Origin: Paludibacteraceae bacterium
Lineage (GTDB): Bacteria; Bacteroidota; Bacteroidia; Bacteroidales; Paludibacteraceae
Assembly: GCA_017454915.1 (NCBI GenBank)
Contig: JAFTCC010000041.1
Location: 1-38,015 of the forward strand
Length of the DNA: 38,015 nt
Direction of reading: 5' to 3'
In this document: positions 24,361-32,127 of the stretch, one piece after another
Position numbering within the stretch: position 1 is the first letter of the stretch
How the letters are laid out: every line of letters starts with the position of its first letter
Notes under the pieces: generated by a model
The model's input: the letters and a program-made list of their open reading frames with translations, nothing else
What the model was told of the DNA's origin: nothing
Database searches by the model: none
Made by a program: the position numbers and the translations under genes

Positions 24361-25512
24361 TTAGGCGAACATATTGACGTCCGACTCGGTGATTGTCGCC
24401 CCAGATAGTATGATAAGGCGCTCCACCACGTTACGCAGTTCTCTTATATTTCCTGTCCATGAGCGTTTTTGGAGCGCGGCAACGGCTTTTTTGTCGAAAC
24501 TCTTGACTGGTATGCCCTGTTCGGCGCATATCTGCTCTGCAAAATACTCTATCAACTGCGGAATGTCATCTTTTCGCTCGTCAAGGTCAGGCACATGTAT
24601 TGGAATAACGTTGAGCCTGTGGAACAAATCCTCGCGGAAATTGCCTTTCTCGATTTCGGCCTTCAGGTCTTTGTTAGTAGCCGCAAGCACCCTTACGTCC
24701 ACGTGTATTGACTTTTCTGAGCCAACTCTTGTGATTTCTCCCTCTTGAAGCGCACGCAGCACCTTAGTCTGCGCGGCAAGGCTCATATCACCTATCTCGT
24801 CAAGGAAGAGCGTTCCGCCGTCAGCCTGCTCGAACTTGCCTATGCGCTGTTTGACAGCCGACGTGAACGAGCCTTTCTCATGTCCGAAGAGTTCGCTTTC
24901 AATCAGTTCTGATGGTATGGCAGCGCAGTTGACCTCTACAAGCGGAGCCTGGCTGCGTCGGCTCTGCGCATGAATCATGCGCGCCACTACCTCCTTGCCA
25001 GTACCGTTTGACCCTGTAATCAGCACCCGCGCGTCAGTGGGAGCCACGCGTGCTATCAAGTCGCGTACGCGCTCGATTCCTGCGCTGGTGCCTATCATCC
25101 GAAACTTGTTCTCCACTTTTTTCTTCAGCGTTCGGGTCTGCGCAACCAAGTTGCCTTTGTCAAGCGCATTCTTGACAGTGATTAGCAGCCTGTTAAGGTC
25201 TATAGGTTTTTCGATGAAATCAAATGCTCCGAATTTTATGCACTCAACGGCAGATTTGATGTCGGCATGCCCCGAAATCATCACCACAGGAATGTCGCGC
25301 TCTGAAGCCACAACCTGCCTCAAAACCTCCATGCCGTCTATTTCTGGCATTTTAATGTCACACAGCACAAGGTCGAACTTGCCCGAAGTTATTGCGTTCA
25401 GCCCCTCGCGGCCATCCGATGCCACATCTACCTTATATTTCTCAAACGATAATATGTCAGCCAGAGTGGAGCGTATGCTGCGCTCGTCATCTATCACCAA
25501 TATGTTTGCCAT
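24361..25512 (-). CDS. Sigma54-type response regulator lacking a DNA-binding domain
   Basis: NtrC-like protein with a receiver domain (residues 1-115, phosphoacceptor D52 in LVLCDIKMP) and an AAA+ domain (about 137-365: Walker A GSNGTGKE 167-174, Walker B LFLDEIGD 235-242, arginine fingers in NFREDLFHRL). The sigma54-contact loop, GAFTGA in classical members, reads GSFTSA (214-219). The protein stops at residue 383, just after the lid (GNIRELRNVVERLII), without the Fis-type helix-turn-helix seen in most relatives of 440-480 residues. No helix-turn-helix remnant is visible after the stop. It may act without specific DNA binding, like FlgR, or be shortened. No histidine kinase is next to it in the window. 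Confidence 0.9.
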   Translation of the reverse strand: MANILVIDDERSIRSTLADILSFEKYKVDVASDGREGLNAITSGKFDLVLCDIKMPEIDGMEVLRQVVASERDIPVVMISGHADIKSAVECIKFGAFDFIEKPIDLNRLLITVKNALDKGNLVAQTRTLKKKVENKFRMIGTSAGIERVRDLIARVAPTDARVLITGSNGTGKEVVARMIHAQSRRSQAPLVEVNCAAIPSELIESELFGHEKGSFTSAVKQRIGKFEQADGGTLFLDEIGDMSLAAQTKVLRALQEGEITRVGSEKSIHVDVRVLAATNKDLKAEIEKGNFREDLFHRLNVIPIHVPDLDERKDDIPQLIEYFAEQICAEQGIPVKSFDKKAVAALQKRSWTGNIRELRNVVERLIILSGATITESDVNMFA

Positions 25513-25840
25513 TATGAGTTAGTTTGTTATTTTTGCAAATTTACGATTTTTATTCGACATTACATTGTATGTCCGAAATTGCATCATTTTTTAATTGTTT
25601 TTTACATTTCTTTATTTGCTCTATATATCAATTGATTAGATGCACAGATAACTAAAAATGGAAAAATAATTTGCTCAAATTTATGCTGCATAACATATTT
25701 TTGGCGTAACTTTGCACTCGAATTTAGAACACAAGTTTAGTTACATTTTCCGCCGCGCGTCCCAAGCGTGGGCAAATCGCGGCAAACATCCTGTGCCTTT
25801 TCACACTTGGCACTATTATTTAAGAAAGGGATTAGATTTT
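25513..25840. other. Divergent intergenic region with two promoters
   Basis: A 328-bp stretch without a gene. On the minus strand TAAATTTG (25543-25536) is the likely -7 box of the response regulator, 23 bases before its ATG. On the plus strand TAACTTTG (25707-25714) is the likely -7 box of the small secreted protein, leaving a leader of about 120 bases with a small CCCA-AGCG-TGGG hairpin at 25761-25772. Neither has a clean TTTG -33 box. Confidence 0.5.
25707..25714 (+). promoter_or_regulatory. -7 box of the small secreted protein gene
   Basis: TAACTTTG, an exact consensus -7 box, 126 bp before the ATG at 25841; no good -33 box at the usual distance. Confidence 0.5.
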
Positions 25841-26203
25841 ATGAAGAAGATTGTACTTAGTGCAGCACTGCTATTTTGCGTAGCTGCCGCGTCCGCAGCC
25901 AATCGTAGTGCGGACAACAATTTAGAGTTGAAATTAAACATTGACAAATTGAGTGTCTATCTGTCGCTTGACGCGCAGCAGGCAGAGTTGGCCGAAAGTT
26001 ACGCCACTGAGTTCTCTGACCAGCTTCACTACGCCAAATACGCGAAAAGCGCTCGCCGCGCGAAGAAAGTTCAGAGGGCAGTTTACACTAACCTCGGACA
26101 AATGCGCTACACGCTCACCAAGGAGCAGTACGGCAAATACTTGCGCCTGATGAACGTAACGCTCCGCAACCGCGGGCTCGACCAGTACATGGCGGCAAAC
26201 TAA
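25841..26203 (+). CDS. Small secreted protein of unknown function
   Basis: A 120-residue protein with a clear signal peptide (MKKIVLSAALLFCVAAASAA, cleavage after ASA or SAA). The mature part is helical and rich in K, R, Y and A (AKYAKSARRAKKVQRAVYTNLGQMRYTLTKEQYGKYLRLMNVTL), with no cysteine. The pattern (helix LDAQQAELAESYATEF, then TLTKEQYGKYLRLMN) recalls small helical periplasmic proteins of the Spy/CpxP kind, where bacterial proteins carry LT.EQ..K repeats, but I cannot assign it to that family. The start at 25841 is chosen for the signal peptide; the open frame extends upstream to 25712. A strong terminator follows. Confidence 0.75.
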   Translation: MKKIVLSAALLFCVAAASAANRSADNNLELKLNIDKLSVYLSLDAQQAELAESYATEFSDQLHYAKYAKSARRAKKVQRAVYTNLGQMRYTLTKEQYGKYLRLMNVTLRNRGLDQYMAAN

Positions 26204-26278
26204 GGTTGTAGCGGCACACATAGACATATTAACGCGCCTGACGTTGCACACGCTGCTCATCAGAGCGCAAAAGGGCTT

Positions 26279-26317
26279 CAGCCTTTGCCACCCGCGTGGC
26301 AAGGGCTGATTTTTTTT
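26279..26317 (+). terminator. Rho-independent terminator of the small secreted protein gene
   Basis: CAGCCTTTGCCA (26279-26290) pairs with TGGCAAGGGCTG (26297-26308) with one G-T pair and a 6-base loop, followed by a run of eight T. Confidence 0.85.
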
Positions 26318-26480
26318 GCGTAAACTGCTGCCAGATGTCGGTGCCTTGCCTTCTGTGCAAATTAAGGTTAAGGCAGCTGTGCCGCATTCACAATCACATG
26401 TATCGAAGGTGTATTTTGCGTTTTTTTGTTGGGGAGGAATCTAATGTGTATTATAGGCTGTTGAGCGCACAAAAATCAAA

Positions 26481-26508
26481 CAGGCAACTGCCAGTTGACA
26501 GTTGCCTG
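26481..26508 (-). terminator. Terminator of rpsU
   Basis: A perfect 10-bp stem, CAGGCAACTG (26481-26490) with CAGTTGCCTG (26499-26508), and an 8-base loop. On the minus strand it is followed by TTTGATTTTTG, 90 bp after the rpsU stop. Confidence 0.75.
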
Positions 26509-26597
26509 AAGAACATTAACAATTAAAACTTATATTGTTTGAAACTATGACGTCAAACTATTTATGTTCCGAAAATGAGGAGAAGGGCAAAACAATC

Positions 26598-26789
26598 TTA
26601 TTCTTCGTCGAGATGAAGGTGCTGCACGTAAATAGCGTGAATTCTCTCCTTGCGTTTGATAACGGAAGGTTTGGTGAATTCCTGACGGCGACGGAGTTCT
26701 TTGACAACACCGGTCTTTTCGAATTTACGTTTGAATTTCTTCAGCGCTTTTTCAATGTTTTCGCCTTCTTTAACGGGTACTACAATCAT
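26598..26789 (-). CDS. rpsU: 30S ribosomal protein S21
   Basis: A 63-residue basic protein starting MIVVPVKEGENIEKALKKFKRKFEKTGVVKELRRRQEF, the S21 pattern; it binds the 30S subunit near the 3' end of 16S rRNA. The tail (YVQHLHLDEE) is of the Bacteroidota type. The start at 26789 is fixed by homology; an open frame extends upstream to 26855 across the promoter. It lies after the DEAD-box helicase gene on the same strand but has its own -7 box. Confidence 0.95.
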   Translation of the reverse strand: MIVVPVKEGENIEKALKKFKRKFEKTGVVKELRRRQEFTKPSVIKRKERIHAIYVQHLHLDEE

Positions 26790-26842
26790 AATTAATAATT
26801 GTTTAAGAGTTAATTTTTGTTTTTCTCCAAAATTTCGGACTG

Positions 26843-26874
26843 CAAAGTTAAGCATTATTTTTTAACTACACAAC
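26843..26874 (-). promoter_or_regulatory. rpsU promoter
   Basis: On the minus strand: GTTG (26874-26871), 20 bases, TAACTTTG (26850-26843). The -7 box is exact and the -33 box matches in 3 of 4 positions. The leader to the ATG would be about 50 bases. Confidence 0.6.
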
Positions 26875-26932
26875 TTTTTGTTCCATTTTTTTGGAGTGTT
26901 TTCTTCCTGCTGTTGACTTTTATCGTCGTTTT

Positions 26933-28180
26933 TCACTCTTTTTTCTGTTTATTTTTGTTGCCTCCTCTTCTGAATTTTCCGTTCCGGTGTCCTGTTTTAG
27001 TCCTGTGCTGTGCTGTTTTGCCTCCTGCCGGATTATACTGCGGTGTGTCGCCAAGGAAACCCGGCATCTGCTCTACAGGTACTTCGTATCCCAGGAATTT
27101 TTCAATTTTCTGCATTCGCCACTGGTCATCAGTTCCCACGAGTGTTATTGCTATTCCTTTTGATTCGGCACGTGCCGTTCGTCCTATGCGATGCACGTAG
27201 TCTTCGTTGTCACGTGGGACATCGAAGTTTATCACCAACGGAATGTCGTCGATGTCAATGCCACGCGACACGATGTCGGTAGCAACAAGTATGTCAACAC
27301 GGCCGTTCCGGAACTCGTGCATCACCTTGTCGCGTTCTTGCTGCGTACGGTCAGAATGCATTTCGTCCGCTTTTAGTCCTGCTTTGCGAAGTTCACGCCC
27401 TATTTCCTTAACTCTGATTTTTGACCCTGCGAACAGCAGTACTTTCGACAGTTGCTGCTCTTTCATCATCGTTTTTACAAGGGGTATTTTCTGGTTGTCA
27501 TAGCACACGAACTTGCATTGTCTGATGCTCTCCGGCGGGCGGTTAACGGCAATTTCGACATGCTTGGGCTTATGCATGATATTATGAGCCAATTCCTTGA
27601 TTTTGGGCGGCATAGTTGCGGAAAACATTATTGTCTGCCGTTCTTTGGGAAGTTGTTTGACGATGGTCATTATGTCGTCATAAAATCCCATGTCGAGCAT
27701 CCGGTCTGCCTCGTCGAGTATGAAGTACTTGACGCCGCTGAAGTCTATGTTATAGATGTTGATGTGGCTTATCAGCCTGCCGGGAGTGGCTATCACAATA
27801 TCCGCACCGCGCGTCAGCCCATTTTTCTGCACCGTCCATGCGTTGCTATCGTTGCCTCCGTACACTGCCACGCTGCTGAAAGGAACAAAGTAGCCGAACC
27901 CTTCTATCTGCTGGTCTATCTGCTGCGCGAGTTCGCGAGTCGGAGCCATGATGATGGCGTTGATACGTGAAGGGTCGTGCTCATCGATAAGCAAGTTGTT
28001 GAGCAGCGGAAGAGTGTAGGCGGCAGTCTTTCCGGTGCCGGTTTGAGCGCAACCTATCAAATCATAACCTTCGAGCAGCAGTGGGATTGCCTTTTCTTGA
28101 ATTGGCGTCGGCGTGGTGAAGTTCATACTGTCGAGGCCGTCTAAAATCTCATACTCGAAATTGAAATCGTCAAAACTCAT
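26933..28180 (-). CDS. DEAD-box RNA helicase
   Basis: ATP-dependent RNA helicase of the RhlE/DbpA/SrmB group. In order: Q motif (FTTPTPIQEKAIP), motif I (AQTGTGKT), Ia (PTRELAQQ), Ib (TPGRL), II (DEAD in LDEADRMLDMGF), III (SAT), IV-V (ATDIVSRGIDID) and VI (HRIGRTARAESKG). The 415 residues end with a short basic Gly/Lys-rich tail (HRNGKFRRGGNKNKQKK), typical of RhlE-like helicases. It probably works in ribosome assembly or mRNA decay; the downstream rpsU fits a translation link but has its own promoter. The sub-family cannot be fixed by eye. Confidence 0.94.
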   Translation of the reverse strand: MSFDDFNFEYEILDGLDSMNFTTPTPIQEKAIPLLLEGYDLIGCAQTGTGKTAAYTLPLLNNLLIDEHDPSRINAIIMAPTRELAQQIDQQIEGFGYFVPFSSVAVYGGNDSNAWTVQKNGLTRGADIVIATPGRLISHINIYNIDFSGVKYFILDEADRMLDMGFYDDIMTIVKQLPKERQTIMFSATMPPKIKELAHNIMHKPKHVEIAVNRPPESIRQCKFVCYDNQKIPLVKTMMKEQQLSKVLLFAGSKIRVKEIGRELRKAGLKADEMHSDRTQQERDKVMHEFRNGRVDILVATDIVSRGIDIDDIPLVINFDVPRDNEDYVHRIGRTARAESKGIAITLVGTDDQWRMQKIEKFLGYEVPVEQMPGFLGDTPQYNPAGGKTAQHRTKTGHRNGKFRRGGNKNKQKKE

Positions 28181-28199
28181 TTTTCGCAGGGAAAAAAAT

Positions 28200-28224
28200 A
28201 GAGGACACTCAATGAGTGTCCTCT
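28200..28224 (-). terminator. Terminator of the secreted T9SS-type protein gene
   Basis: AGAGGACACTCA and TGAGTGTCCTCT are exact complements around one base. On the minus strand ATTTTTTTCCC follows. It separates the secreted-protein gene from the helicase gene, whose start is 20 bp further. Confidence 0.85.
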
Positions 28225-28237
28225 AAATTACTAGTTG

Positions 28238-29710
28238 TTATTGCAGTCGGAGATATTTGCGTCCGTTTTGTATAACGACGCCTCGGTAGTCAGCTTTGAC
28301 GGGTTGTCCGAGCACGTTGTACATAGGAGCGTTAAAGTCAAGGTTCTTCACGTCGGCATTGACGTCCTCTATACCTGTTACGGTGAGGTCCTCATAGCGG
28401 ACACCTGATACCGTGCCAGAAAAATCACCGTTTTCTGATGTGCTGATAGTGTAATTGACCGTATAAGTTCCGTCAGCCTCTTTGGTGATGGTCAGTGTTG
28501 CCGAAACAAAATAGTCCTCAATCGTTGTTTCTCCTTCGGCAACATAAATTTCAGAGTACTCATCATCAATCGTTCCTCCCGAGATGGTGTATGTTCCGAC
28601 GATGTCTGACGAAGACTCCGGCCAGAATGAGAAGAAAAGCTCACTGCCTTCATCGTTGATGAAGTAGCCTTCTTCATCGACAGCCGTGTAGAAATCAAGT
28701 CCAAGCGATTGGTCGATTGTCCAGTTAGTAAAATCAATTGTAGCATTGATGAACGGGAAATCGCCTGTTGAGGTAACATTGCTATCGATTGACGGCGCTT
28801 CTGGTTCTTCTGATGGGTCAGTAGAGCCGCCTCCGCCGATTTCGTCTTCGGGGTTATCGAGGAAATAAACGTAAAGGGCCTTCATCTGAAGTTGTTTTAC
28901 GCAAGTCAAAACTACTGATTCGGCATTTATGTTCTTAACCAGCAACACAGGAGTGCCTTCCGATTCTGCTTCAGCGTCCGTCATGTATGTAATTTCACCG
29001 GCAGAAGCTTCGGCAGAGAAACCTTGCTTCACTACACCATCAACTTTGATGGCAACGATTGGCTTTGAGGCAGTGATGGTAAGTTTTTTGCCGGCATATA
29101 TGCGGATGTCGCTCTCGTAGTAAGCACCTTCTGCGCACTGCAGCCAAATGTTGTCGACGACGGTGTCTATCGCCATTTTGCCAAGCGCATCTTTAGGCAG
29201 GATAACAACTGGCTCGTCAACATATTCATAGTCGGGATCGAGACGGGGAGTTGATGGTTCGCTCGGTTCACCGGGCTCTTCGACGTTGCCTTCAACAGTG
29301 ATAGATTTCACATAGAATGACTTGGCGCCAGTGCCTTGTGTGAAAGAAATAACAACATCGCCCGACATTGCTGCCTCGGCGCTGAATTTAACTTCCGTGT
29401 TGTTTTCTTTGGGCATTGTGAATTCGCTGCCTATCGCGTTGCCGCCGACAGTAGCAGAAACCGTGTAACCTGAAGCCACGTTAGAAGATGCCACAATGGT
29501 GATTGACATTACGTCGGTGCAGCCCTTCAGTGTGAGCGTTCCGTTGGCTTTTGACCATTGAGCGCCACGGGCAAGGTTGGTTGACTCAAAAGCTGTTGGC
29601 GCGGGACTGGCTGTCCAACCGTCAGGGATAGACGATGAGAAATCGTAAGTGGCCGCATTGACAGCAACAATTGCTAATAAAGTAGCAAAAAAAGTAAAGA
29701 TTTTTCTCAT
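28238..29710 (-). CDS. Secreted protein with T9SS-like C-terminal sorting domain
   Basis: A 490-residue exported protein: signal peptide (MRKIFTFFATLLAIVAVNAA), then beta-rich regions with a Ser/Glu/Pro-rich linker around residues 145-160 (EEPGEPSEPSTP) and another near 300 (GGGGSTDPSEEPEAP). The last 30 residues (MYNVLGQPVKADYRGVVIQNGRKYLR) are a type-A sorting-domain-like tail of the T9SS, used for secretion and surface attachment in Bacteroidota. No enzyme motif is visible; the modules look like carbohydrate-binding or adhesin domains. The start at 29710 is chosen for the signal peptide. Confidence 0.8.
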   Translation of the reverse strand: MRKIFTFFATLLAIVAVNAATYDFSSSIPDGWTASPAPTAFESTNLARGAQWSKANGTLTLKGCTDVMSITIVASSNVASGYTVSATVGGNAIGSEFTMPKENNTEVKFSAEAAMSGDVVISFTQGTGAKSFYVKSITVEGNVEEPGEPSEPSTPRLDPDYEYVDEPVVILPKDALGKMAIDTVVDNIWLQCAEGAYYESDIRIYAGKKLTITASKPIVAIKVDGVVKQGFSAEASAGEITYMTDAEAESEGTPVLLVKNINAESVVLTCVKQLQMKALYVYFLDNPEDEIGGGGSTDPSEEPEAPSIDSNVTSTGDFPFINATIDFTNWTIDQSLGLDFYTAVDEEGYFINDEGSELFFSFWPESSSDIVGTYTISGGTIDDEYSEIYVAEGETTIEDYFVSATLTITKEADGTYTVNYTISTSENGDFSGTVSGVRYEDLTVTGIEDVNADVKNLDFNAPMYNVLGQPVKADYRGVVIQNGRKYLRLQ

Positions 29711-29802
29711 AATTATTTTGTTTAGTTGTTTGGGGTTAGTAGAGTGCAAATTTAGTGTATTTTTTTCACATAAGCAAGTGCACAAACGTTTTGATGCGAA
29801 AT

Positions 29803-29833
29803 TAGGCAAATTAAGTACTAGGCAAATTAAGTA
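29803..29833. repeat. 15-bp direct repeat, period 16
   Basis: TAGGCAAATTAAGTA occurs at 29803-29817 and again, exactly, at 29819-29833, with one base between. A 16-base period is about 1.5 helical turns. It lies about 130-160 bp upstream of the regulator's -7 box. Confidence 0.85.
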
Positions 29834-29961
29834 ATTATGTTATTTTTTATGACAAATAACGCCTGCCATGTGTTAAGTTAATTCTGCCGACAAACGGCAA
29901 ATGAAATATATGCATTTTGTTTAATTCTTAAAAAATATGCTCTTATATGAAAAAAAAGTTG

Positions 29962-29969
29962 TAATTTTG
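29962..29969 (+). promoter_or_regulatory. -7 box of the Lrp-type regulator gene
   Basis: TAATTTTG, an exact consensus, 47 bases before the ATG at 30017; no TTTG at the usual -33 distance, which would fit a promoter that needs an activator. Confidence 0.5.
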
Positions 29970-30016
29970 CAGAATAAATATCCTGAAAATTAAAAATAGT
30001 TACTAAAAGATTTGAC

Positions 30017-30499
30017 ATGGCACAACAATTAGACAGCCTTGACCGCGAGATATTGTCGATGATAGCCGACAACGCGCGCATACCATTTTTAGAGGTAGCC
30101 CGCACTTGTAACGTGAGCGGAGCGGCAATCCACCAGCGCGTTCAGAAACTTCAGCAGATGGGTGTGCTCATCGGTTCGGAATTCGTCATTGACACGTACC
30201 GCATAGGCTACCAGACTTGCGCGTTCTTAGGCATTGCAGTTAACGAAGTTAAGATGATGGACCCTGTTGTGCAAGCACTAAAAGAAATTCCCGAAGTTGT
30301 CGAATGTCACTCTGTGACTGGGGCTTACAGCCTATTCGTGAAAATATACACGAAAGACAACAAGCACCTGATGAAACTGATACTTGACAAAATAGCCGTA
30401 ATACCGGGCGTCATCAAGACTGAAACCCTTCACGTGTCGCTGGATGAGCATTTCCGCCACCAGCTTAACGTTTTTGGGCAAGAAGGCAACAACGACTAA
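30017..30499 (+). CDS. Lrp/AsnC family transcriptional regulator
   Basis: Feast/famine regulator of 160 residues. An N-terminal winged helix-turn-helix ([47 protein letters not shown], about residues 5-52) is followed by an RAM/ligand-binding domain (about 70-150: [21 protein letters not shown], with the G-x-Y/D pattern of the effector pocket). It is likely to respond to an amino acid. gcvH follows 34 bp downstream, so glycine metabolism is the obvious first guess; autoregulation through the direct repeat at 29803-29833 is possible. Confidence 0.94.
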   Translation: MAQQLDSLDREILSMIADNARIPFLEVARTCNVSGAAIHQRVQKLQQMGVLIGSEFVIDTYRIGYQTCAFLGIAVNEVKMMDPVVQALKEIPEVVECHSVTGAYSLFVKIYTKDNKHLMKLILDKIAVIPGVIKTETLHVSLDEHFRHQLNVFGQEGNND

Positions 30500-30533
30500 T
30501 CAAAATATTCAACGAAAAAAAATCACTATCAAT

Positions 30534-30911
30534 ATGAGCAAGATTCCTGAAAACTTAATTTACACACCAGAGCATGAGTGGATTCGCGTTGAGGGCGACG
30601 AGGCATACGTTGGCATTACTGACTATGCGCAGTCAGAACTGGGAGAAATCATCTATGTTGACGTTACCAGCGTAGGAGAAACCATTAATCAGTTTGAGCC
30701 TTTTGGCGCAATAGAGGCCGTCAAGACCGTCAGCGACCTGTTTATGCCGGCTTCTGGCGAAGTGCTTGAGCTCAATCCTGAGTTGGAGGCGCATCCAGAA
30801 CTTGTCAACAGCGACCCATACGGAGAAGGTTGGATTATACGCATTAAACTGAACGCCCCAGAAGAACTTGAGGCGCTTCTTGACTGGGAGATGTACAGCG
30901 CTATCGCATAG
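30534..30911 (+). CDS. gcvH: Glycine cleavage system H protein
   Basis: Lipoyl carrier that shuttles the aminomethyl group between the P, T and L proteins of glycine cleavage. The lipoyl lysine is K64 in [46 protein letters not shown] is the family N-terminus. At 125 residues it is complete. The start at 30534 is set by homology; an open frame upstream overlaps the regulator gene. No gcvP or gcvT lies in the window. A terminator follows at 30958. Confidence 0.96.
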   Translation: MSKIPENLIYTPEHEWIRVEGDEAYVGITDYAQSELGEIIYVDVTSVGETINQFEPFGAIEAVKTVSDLFMPASGEVLELNPELEAHPELVNSDPYGEGWIIRIKLNAPEELEALLDWEMYSAIA

Positions 30912-30957
30912 TGCAGATTACAACAGCCTAAACATTGTCTATAACTCTATAAATGGG

Positions 30958-30996
30958 AACAGGACCCTCCACTGACAGTGGTGAGCCCTGTTTTTT
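30958..30996 (+). terminator. Terminator of gcvH
   Basis: Outer arms AACAGG and CCTGTT enclose a second short stem CCACT-GAC-AGTGG; a run of T follows (30991-30996). It lies between convergent gcvH and the glycosyltransferase gene. Confidence 0.7.
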
Positions 30997-31017
30997 ATCT
31001 GAAGCCTGAAGGCATTG

Positions 31018-32091
31018 TTACTTTCGGCGCCACCAAGCGTACACGGCATGAGCAAGGCTGTCAAGAAACGCATTGAGACTCTGTAGCCACATGGGCCACC
31101 GCGCTCCGTGCTCACGCCAATAGGCGATATAGTCAAGCCTCAAAATTTTGTTGTCGGGCACAAGCCTCGGACGCAGCCCGAATACTGCACAATATGGCAG
31201 CAACTGGCTTTCGGCAGCACTCAAGGCCGGGGCGCTGAAACTTTCTTGAGGAATATCAAGCAAATGAAGCTTATAGATAATCCTTACGCGATTTTCAAGG
31301 TACTTGGCCAGCCATGCCAGCCGCCCTTCGCTCAACATCGAGCGGTGAGCTTCGTGGTAGCGCATGAGCTGTAGCGTAACATTAAGCAGTTGGTCTGCTT
31401 GCCTGCCGAGTACCGAAGGATCCATGGTCTGCCCTTTGCGGTCGAGGTGATAGAGATAGACGCAAGCCGTTGAAAACCTTATGCTCATGGCATAATAAAC
31501 AGGGTATGTCGCCCACTCGAGGTCGGTGTAGGAAACGCCTTCGGTCTGGCGGTAATCCATCTCCTTGAGCATTGTGGTGCGGTATGCTAGACCGTGCATC
31601 AGGAAAAAGCGTATGAAACCGTCTGCAAGGACGTCGTCAAGACCGTAGCGTTGGCAATAAGCGTATGGCTCGCGCCCCAGGGTGTCATAACGGACCACCA
31701 CCCTATGCCCGTCGGCATGAAGTTCGGTGAATGGCATTACGACAATATCTTCGTCTGCAGCGGAGAGTTCAGTAACGAGTTTCTGCAACTCTGCCGTATC
31801 AAACTCATCGTCTGCGTCAAGAATTTTGACATATTTGCCTTTTGCGGCAGGCAGTGCCGCATTGATGGTGGAGCCATAATTGCCATTTGGTTTATCAATT
31901 ACGTTCAGGCTGTCAGGATAGCGCACGGCATACCTGTTGGCCACATCAAGACTGGCGTCGCGGCTGCCGTCGTTGACCACTATGATGTCAAGCGCGGAAA
32001 GCGAGGCGCAACGGCACAAAGAGTCAAGGCATCGGGGCAGCAATGCCTCCATGTTATAGGTCGGTATTATGACTGACAATATTTTTTCCAC
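31018..32091 (-). CDS. Family 2 glycosyltransferase
   Basis: GT-A fold glycosyltransferase of 357 residues, without membrane segments. Motifs: LSVIIPTYNMEALLPRCLDSL, VVNDGSRDAS, the metal-binding DxD in KILDADDEFDT, and an acceptor-side VSYTDLEW, a common end of the catalytic domain. The donor and acceptor cannot be predicted; it stands alone rather than in a polysaccharide cluster. The start is GTG at 32091, 5 bases after a perfect -7 box, so its mRNA is probably leaderless. Confidence 0.9.
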   Translation of the reverse strand: MEKILSVIIPTYNMEALLPRCLDSLCRCASLSALDIIVVNDGSRDASLDVANRYAVRYPDSLNVIDKPNGNYGSTINAALPAAKGKYVKILDADDEFDTAELQKLVTELSAADEDIVVMPFTELHADGHRVVVRYDTLGREPYAYCQRYGLDDVLADGFIRFFLMHGLAYRTTMLKEMDYRQTEGVSYTDLEWATYPVYYAMSIRFSTACVYLYHLDRKGQTMDPSVLGRQADQLLNVTLQLMRYHEAHRSMLSEGRLAWLAKYLENRVRIIYKLHLLDIPQESFSAPALSAAESQLLPYCAVFGLRPRLVPDNKILRLDYIAYWREHGARWPMWLQSLNAFLDSLAHAVYAWWRRK

Positions 32092-32095
32092 ATAG

Positions 32096-32127
32096 CAAAT
32101 TTACGATTTATTATTCATATATGCAAA
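32096..32127 (-). promoter_or_regulatory. Promoter of the glycosyltransferase gene, overlapping the MATE start codon
   Basis: On the minus strand: TTTG (32127-32124), 20 bases, TAAATTTG (32103-32096), an exact consensus. The ATG of the divergent MATE gene (32121-32123) lies just inside the spacer, so polymerase binding here would compete with expression of the MATE gene. Confidence 0.75.

Larger units (their letters stand above)
26204..26597. other. Intergenic region between the small secreted protein and rpsU
   Basis: A 394-bp stretch between convergent genes. It holds one terminator for each side (26279-26317 on the plus strand, 26481-26508 on the minus strand). The 160 bp between them show no coding signal or repeat I can identify. 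Confidence 0.6.
29711..30016. other. Divergent intergenic region upstream of the Lrp-type regulator
   Basis: A 306-bp AT-rich stretch. It contains the minus-strand -7 box of the secreted-protein gene (TAAATTTG, 29754-29747, with CTTG 20 bases upstream), a 15-bp tandem repeat (29803-29833) and the plus-strand -7 box TAATTTTG (29962-29969) for the regulator. Confidence 0.6.

Noticed and set aside
26296..26526. Open frame of 76 codons between the small secreted protein and rpsU.
   Set aside because: It runs through two terminators and shows no coding bias.
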